Source: CBDCUW01 sp963734865 (GTDB lineage: Bacteria > Planctomycetota > Planctomycetia > Pirellulales > Pirellulaceae). From it: 64,000 bases of DNA. The position numbers were made by a program, and so were the translations under genes. The notes below the pieces were generated by a model. The model saw nothing but the letters and a program-made list of their open reading frames with translations, ran no database searches and was not told the DNA's origin. Shown here one piece after another: positions 59,782 to 64,000 of this stretch. Position 1 is the first letter of the stretch. The number at the start of each line of letters is the position of its first letter. The stretch lies in contig CAVTIV010000009.1 in assembly GCA_963734865.1 (NCBI GenBank), positions 128,809-192,808 on the forward strand, in the 5' to 3' direction.

Positions 59782-60866
59782 TTAGCTCGTCGACTTGACG
59801 CCCCGTGACCACCGGCGCGACAAGACAAGTGCCATCACCATCCCACCGGCAAAGGCGAGGCTGATTGCAATGGTACGAAAATGATTTGACATGGCCGCCG
59901 CAAGCGGTGCCGGCGTCGCGGTTTGCCCTCCCGAGGGAATGGGGACCACCGTGGGATCTGCGTCGAGCGGAGCGGTTGCTTTTGCTGCGAGCATGTTTTG
60001 TACTTCCACATCCAACTGGGACAGGTCAAGCTCTTGATCCATCAGAATCACGGTCGAATCGACCGCGTCGGACCAGACCAGAGGAATGTCGACGCCAATG
60101 GTCGGTAGCGGCATCGAACACGAGCAGGCTTGACGAATTCTTGTGACCAGTCCGTGGATGTTTTCCGAATTGATTTCATCGCCAACGAGTGGCGGTGACA
60201 TCAGCTTTCCACGGCCGAAGGCAACGCACAGGGTGTCGGGACTGTCGGCGCGAAGACCCATGAATCGACACAGCAAATGTTCTGCCGGATCGTGTCGATC
60301 GAGCGTGATCATCGACAATCCGATTCGTTCGTCGGTGATGCCGGCTTCGATGACTGACTTCAACCGGGTCACGACCGCTGAATCACTCGCTAGATCACTG
60401 GCGCAAACACCAGGACAGCCACGTTTCGCGCAAGTTCACTGGCGAGTCGCTGCCGCACAGGCGAATCGATGATCGTTAACAGATCTTCGTTCGTCGGAGC
60501 CGTTTCCCAGTGATCGATGATAAAGCTCTCGCCGATCCCGTTATCGCGTCCAACGAGAACGGTCACCGGTAAGGTTGGCGGTGCCGAAGGAATCCCAATC
60601 GATTGCCAATTCGTTTCCGGATCGTCCGCATCGATCCGAACGATTTCCAAATTGAACGTTCCGTCCGTTTGGTCAAGCCATTGATTCAAACGCTGCTCAA
60701 TCCGATCGGCCGATTCATCCGACGAATCCGCAATGATGCAAATCTTGTGAACGTCACGTACGGTACGAAAGGCCGAATCACGAACACGAATTTCGCAGGC
60801 GATGACGGTGGTCAACGCGAGAGATAGCGAGACAAATGTGAGCACAACGATTCGGCGACACATCAC
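59782..60866 (-). CDS. Secreted, C-terminally anchored protein of unknown function (apparent frameshift)
   Basis: About 361 residues when joined. The first frame (60866 to about 60415) has a signal peptide (IVVLTFVSLSLALTTVIACE) and a thioredoxin-like stretch (VHKICIIADSSDESADRIEQR); the second (to 59782) starts with ASDLASDSAVVTRLKSVIE and ends in a hydrophobic helix plus basic residues (IAISLAFAGGMVMALVL SRRW). One lost base in GCGCC near 60415 explains the break. Family unrecognised. 29 bases separate it from the propeller gene, so they form one operon and the protein may assist it. Confidence 0.65.
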
Positions 60867-61018
60867 AGCAAGCGTTCCCGGCCGATGGCAGCATTGGCGT
60901 GCGTTTCAGACGGTGAATGATACCACGGCGACAGAGCAAGTGTCCGCATTCCTTTCCGCTTCTGGGGGGATCCGATGCGGGCCGAGAAAAGTACGAGAAG
61001 TCGCCGACGGAAGATGGA

Positions 61019-62187
61019 TCAAGATTCCGACCGGCACACGGAAACCGAACGTCCGCGCCAAACGACGGCGCCGCTGACCAAGCGATGATACAGTGCCCTG
61101 GTGAAGCAAGCGATCACCGGAACAGCGGCTAGCGGGAAGCACAGGGCCTTGTGCCAATGGATGCGGCAAATCCGCGAAACCGGTACCAGTAGAATTGCCT
61201 GGACGGCATATGCCGCGGCGCCGGCGACGATCAGCATGGCATCCGAGTTCCAGATCCCCAAGATCAAACTGAAAATCGGAATCCAGTAGACAAAGATCGG
61301 CAAGAACATTGCCGGAACCGCCATGGCAATGTTGTCCACGGCACCGAGGATGTTCTTGGTCAGGCCCCAGAAGGCGTCCTTGTTCCCCTTGAATAGACGA
61401 ACGGTTAGCAGTTCGGCGCGAGCTGAAATCGTGCCTCACCACCATGACGTTTCACACTGCGAGCAAGTGCCACATCGTCCAAGAACTCGGACCTGACCGA
61501 TTGCATTCCATCGATCCTATCGACCATCTCTCGCCGCACCAGGATGAATGCTCCCGCCGCGGCGCCGTTGGACGAGCGTGGATCGTTCACACTCTGCAGA
61601 CAAAACTGAACCGTGCCGGCAATGAAACAATGCGGCAGCAGGACGTTTTCCCAGAATGACTTGCACTCGAATGTTGGGCACAAACTCAACAAATCAAGCT
61701 TTTTCTCCTCGAGCATCGCCACCGCCACAGCGAAACAGCATGGATGATGAATGACATCGGCGTCGGTGAAGACCGTCAACGCGCCGGTCGCCAAGGAAAT
61801 TCCGGTTTGCATTGCATTGGTTTTTCCCAACCACCCGTCCCGAAGCGGCGGATCGTGGATGACCGTGACACGATCATCGGACCTGGCGAGCGAGTCGGCG
61901 ATGGCACCGGTGTCATCGCTGGAGTGATCATTCACGAGGATCACTTGCAGACGGACATCTTGCTGGGCAAGGATGGAGCGAACAGCGGAAGCCAGGTCGA
62001 GTTGTTCGTTGCGGGCCGGAACGATCACGCTAATCGTCGGTTCGGCCGACCGGATCTGGGAATCGGCGTCCAACGTTCCCAACTGTTTCAACGTCATCCA
62101 AAACACAATCCCCAGCCCTGCCGACATCACTGCCGAGAGAAACGAGAGGTTGATTAGACACGGTTCCCACATGTTTTCGTCCGCCAA
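61019..62187 (-). CDS. Membrane glycosyltransferase family 2 (apparent frameshift)
   Basis: Start 62187 (or ATG 62172). One N-terminal helix (LSFLSAVMSAGLGIVFWM), GT-A domain with ISVIVPARNEQ, VNDHSSDDT and the metal motif TDADV, then EFLDDVALARSVKRHGG. The frame breaks near 61415; the next frame continues LLTVRLFKGNKDAFWGLTKNILGA and adds two to three membrane helices (AMFLPIFVYWIPIFSLILGI). Restored about 390 residues. The architecture resembles hopanoid- or lipid-linked GT2 enzymes; donor and acceptor unknown. First gene of the run toward 56498. Confidence 0.85.
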
Positions 62188-62749
62188 TCAAGAGAGGCTC
62201 CATTGTAGCCGCGAATGATGAGTCGCTTGGTGATGTGGAACGCAACGTCATGTTTGCCGCAGCGGTGCCGTACCAGGGGTCAGCCACCGCACCAGGGGTC
62301 CGCAGCACCCGCCGCCACCAGGGGTCAGTGCTCTTTCGCACCAGGGGTCCACCGCACCAGGGGTCCGCACCAGGGGTCAGTGCTCTTTCAGGCGCACCAG
62401 GGGTCAGCAGCACCAGGGGTCAGCAGCACCCGCACCAGGGGTCCAGCCCGCACCAGGGGTCAGTGCTTTTCAAGGACGTCGCGTCGGCGCACCAGGGGTC
62501 AGTGCTTTTCACGCACCAGGGGTCAGTGCTTTTCAAGGAGCGTGCTTCGATCGTGGATCTCCGATTCTTGGCTTGGATGACCGACTTGGTCGCGGCGAGC
62601 GCGAGAGAGGGCATGCTTGATCGTCGGCTAGCGGCAGCTTCCGAGCGTGAACGAAGCGACGTTCAGCCAGCAGGGCGCAGAGGTTGCCCGCAGGTCGACG
62701 GAGAAAAGCTTGAAGCATTCCACACAGAGAGAGGTGGTCGCCAGTCGAT
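62188..62749. other. Intergenic region carrying the repeat array next to the transposase
   Basis: 562 bases between the glycosyltransferase and the transposase. 62272-62533 is filled by the repeat array; the remainder shows no gene. Frames crossing it translate the repeats only. Confidence 0.7.
62272..62533. repeat. Array of 12 ACCAGGGGTC repeats, some extended to AGTGCTTTTC
   Basis: ACCAGGGGTC begins at 62272, 62291, 62317, 62340, 62356, 62369, 62396, 62412, 62434, 62452, 62491 and 62515, twelve identical cores at irregular spacing of 13-39 bases. Five (62317, 62369, 62452, 62491, 62515) continue as AGTGCT(C/T)TTTC. The minus-strand form GCACTGACCCCTGGTGC is the inverted partner of GGCACTGACCCC on the other side of the transposase. 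Most cores are preceded by C or GC. Confidence 0.97.
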
Positions 62750-63823
62750 CTAGCCGCCGCCACACGGCTTGAGCGATCGCTTGCCAGGGGCGTTGAGCCG
62801 GCGACGACCGCGACGTTTCGCTTCGGCATCCAGCGATGCCGGGCAACCCACCGCCGTAAAGAATCGCTCGCTGAAGCAACTCACCAATTCGGCGAACTCA
62901 ACCGGATCGAGACGGAGCCTTGCTAAGATCGAGGCACCATCCACCTTGGGAGCCGTGCCCGCACGATTCCTCGGTTTGCCCGATAGCCAAGACAACAGAT
63001 TCGCGTAGTCTTCCAGGGTCATCGGCAGGCAGCCAAGGGGTTGTTGCTGTTGGGCCGCCAAGTGCTCCTCCAACTCGCGCCGCGACAAGCGATTGACCAC
63101 CGTGACCGATTGGCCATCACTCTGGCTGGCAAGTTCCAGCGGTGCCAGCCAATCCGAAGAGTCAACCGCTCGATCATCCAGCGTCCGCAACCGCTCGCCG
63201 ATCGACACATGCGGATAACCTTCCAAAGAATCGGCCATCCCGGCGCGGATGGGATTGAGATCCACGTAGGCCAGGCAGGCCAGCACTGCCGAATCGTCCA
63301 GCAATCGGCGCATGCCGAAACGTGACTCCCAAAAGTGGCCGGTGATTTGGTCTTCGGCGTTGCATCGAATCCCCATGTACTGGGCAAGTTGTCGGATCAG
63401 CCAGGAGGGGTTGGAGAGTCGTTTGCGAAGTTCCTGGACTTGTCCGGGCCGCTGCCGCTGCCGTCGAACCTCCGCCGGGGTCGGTTCACCGGCGGTGCCA
63501 TCGGGGCGCCGTTGGGAGTTCGGGCAGATCCTCAACCAAGCCCGGACGACCTGCTCATCGCTCATCGCCCGCACTTGGTCGGGCCGATTGCGAAGGACCA
63601 GGTGATAGTGATTGGAAAGGATCGCGTAGCCGAGCACATCGACGGCAAAGTGTTTGGCGAGATACTTCAGTCGCTGCAGGAGCCATTGCCGGCGATGCGA
63701 ATAGTCGTGGTTGCTCACGGGATCGAAGCCACAGAGAAAGCTTCGCCGGACGACTCGATTGAAACAGTGGTAGAGGCCGATTGTATCGGGATCGAAGACA
63801 TCGCAACGTCGCGTTCGGGTCAT
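62750..63823 (-). CDS. REP-associated tyrosine transposase (RAYT, IS200-like)
   Basis: 357 residues. Y1 transposase fold: HUH-type motif H-Y-H at residues 72-74 (ILSNHYHLVL) and the presumed nucleophilic Tyr186 in LAYVDLNPIRAGM. The N-terminal TIGLYHCFNRVVRRSFLCGF is typical of planctomycete RAYTs, and the C-terminus is long and basic. RAYTs are single-copy, non-self-mobile-looking enzymes that act on nearby short palindromic repeats (REPs), nicking single-stranded DNA at a specific tetranucleotide. Frame intact, no disruption. Confidence 0.92.
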   Translation of the reverse strand: MTRTRRCDVFDPDTIGLYHCFNRVVRRSFLCGFDPVSNHDYSHRRQWLLQRLKYLAKHFAVDVLGYAILSNHYHLVLRNRPDQVRAMSDEQVVRAWLRICPNSQRRPDGTAGEPTPAEVRRQRQRPGQVQELRKRLSNPSWLIRQLAQYMGIRCNAEDQITGHFWESRFGMRRLLDDSAVLACLAYVDLNPIRAGMADSLEGYPHVSIGERLRTLDDRAVDSSDWLAPLELASQSDGQSVTVVNRLSRRELEEHLAAQQQQPLGCLPMTLEDYANLLSWLSGKPRNRAGTAPKVDGASILARLRLDPVEFAELVSCFSERFFTAVGCPASLDAEAKRRGRRRLNAPGKRSLKPCGGG

Positions 63824-63953
63824 GGCCAGATCTCCCAGGGGGTCGGGTACATGGCCAAATGTACACGTCTGAGCGGGTGGGTCAAGTGTTTCAATTCCGT
63901 TACTTCACCGAGCGGTGACATTTCGTCCGCGTGTGTGCGGCCTGCCGCCCACC

Positions 63954-64000
63954 GGAAAGGCACTGACCCCGTTTGGTTTCGAAAGGCACTGACCCCGTTT
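63954..64000. repeat. Two GAAAGGCACTGACCCCGTTT repeats upstream of the RAYT gene
   Basis: GAAAGGCACTGACCCCGTTT at 63955-63974 and 63981-64000, 26 bases apart, running into the window edge. The core GGCACTGACCCC is the reverse complement form of GGGGTCAGTGC in the left array. Confidence 0.95.

Larger units (their letters stand above)
62266..64000. mobile_element. RAYT transposase locus with flanking inverted repeat sets
   Basis: The transposase (62750-63823) lies between the 12-copy array on its 3' side and at least two copies of AAAGGCACTGACCCCGTTT on its 5' side, in inverse orientation. The right side continues past the window. This is the layout of a REP/BIME system with its transposase. 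Confidence 0.8.

Noticed and set aside
62272..62533. CRISPR array
   Set aside because: Core only 10-20 bases, spacing 13-39 bases and irregular, spacers built from the same motif, and no cas gene in the window.
62235..62753. Open frames spanning the repeat array
   Set aside because: They are translations of the ACCAGGGGTC repeats (HQGSVLF, STDPWC) and not protein-like.

Overview
The window is chromosomal DNA of a planctomycete, most likely a Rhodopirellula/Pirellula-type member of the Pirellulaceae. The 16S rRNA gene at 46323-47857 carries two signatures of the order: GGATTAGGCATGCAAGTC (target of the Planctomycetales probe Pla46) and ACACCTACGGGTGGCTGC (target of EUB338-II). Gene content agrees: paired DUF1549/DUF1553 and DUF1501 genes, a giant PVC-type cytochrome c, PQQ-like propellers, sulfatases, H4MPT-dependent C1 genes and a lone 16S gene.

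Layout. 1-4349: secreted cytochrome DUF1549/DUF1553 protein and its DUF1501 partner. 4382-8723: Ser/Thr kinase and an alpha-mannosidase-like protein (minus). 9332-15327: PilM followed by two membrane-anchored, methionine-rich proteins. 15344-18426: tetrahydromethanopterin C1 module (ATP-grasp, fae, mtdB/mtdC-like). 18445-22291: S41 peptidase, small [2Fe-2S] protein and M20 peptidase (minus), divergent from rlmN (22432-23538). 23860-25108: two small secreted proteins. 25136-30360: a one-chain acyl-AMP ligase/ACP/alpha-oxoamine synthase divergent from an asparagine-synthase-like gene, probably a small secondary-metabolite or lipid locus. 30707-37983: dioxygenase, six-EF-hand protein, PQQ protein and giant cytochrome. 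38287-42698: arfB, a UVR-motif protein, a RegB/RegA-type redox two-component pair and a membrane protein. 42824-45837: AAA+ ATPase and HDOD protein. 45838-48022: 16S rRNA with candidate promoter, boxA and its own terminator, but no tRNA, 23S or 5S. 48046-53652: AIM24 protein, a decayed sulfatase, methyltransferase, sulfatase and rhomboid. 53923-62187: gamma-carbonic-anhydrase-like protein, CocE-type hydrolase, and a minus-strand run of glycosyltransferase, unknown protein and PQQ propeller. 62272-64000: a RAYT transposase with a 12-copy short-repeat array on one side and inverted copies of the same core on the other.

Two patterns cut across genes. About ten conserved genes are split by one- or two-base losses, mostly in G/C runs; this looks like a sequencing or assembly artefact and should be resolved before any gene is called broken. 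Short near-perfect tandem duplications with 14-19 bp periods recur: the coding ones have periods divisible by three, while most intergenic ones do not. No tRNA gene or CRISPR array was seen.
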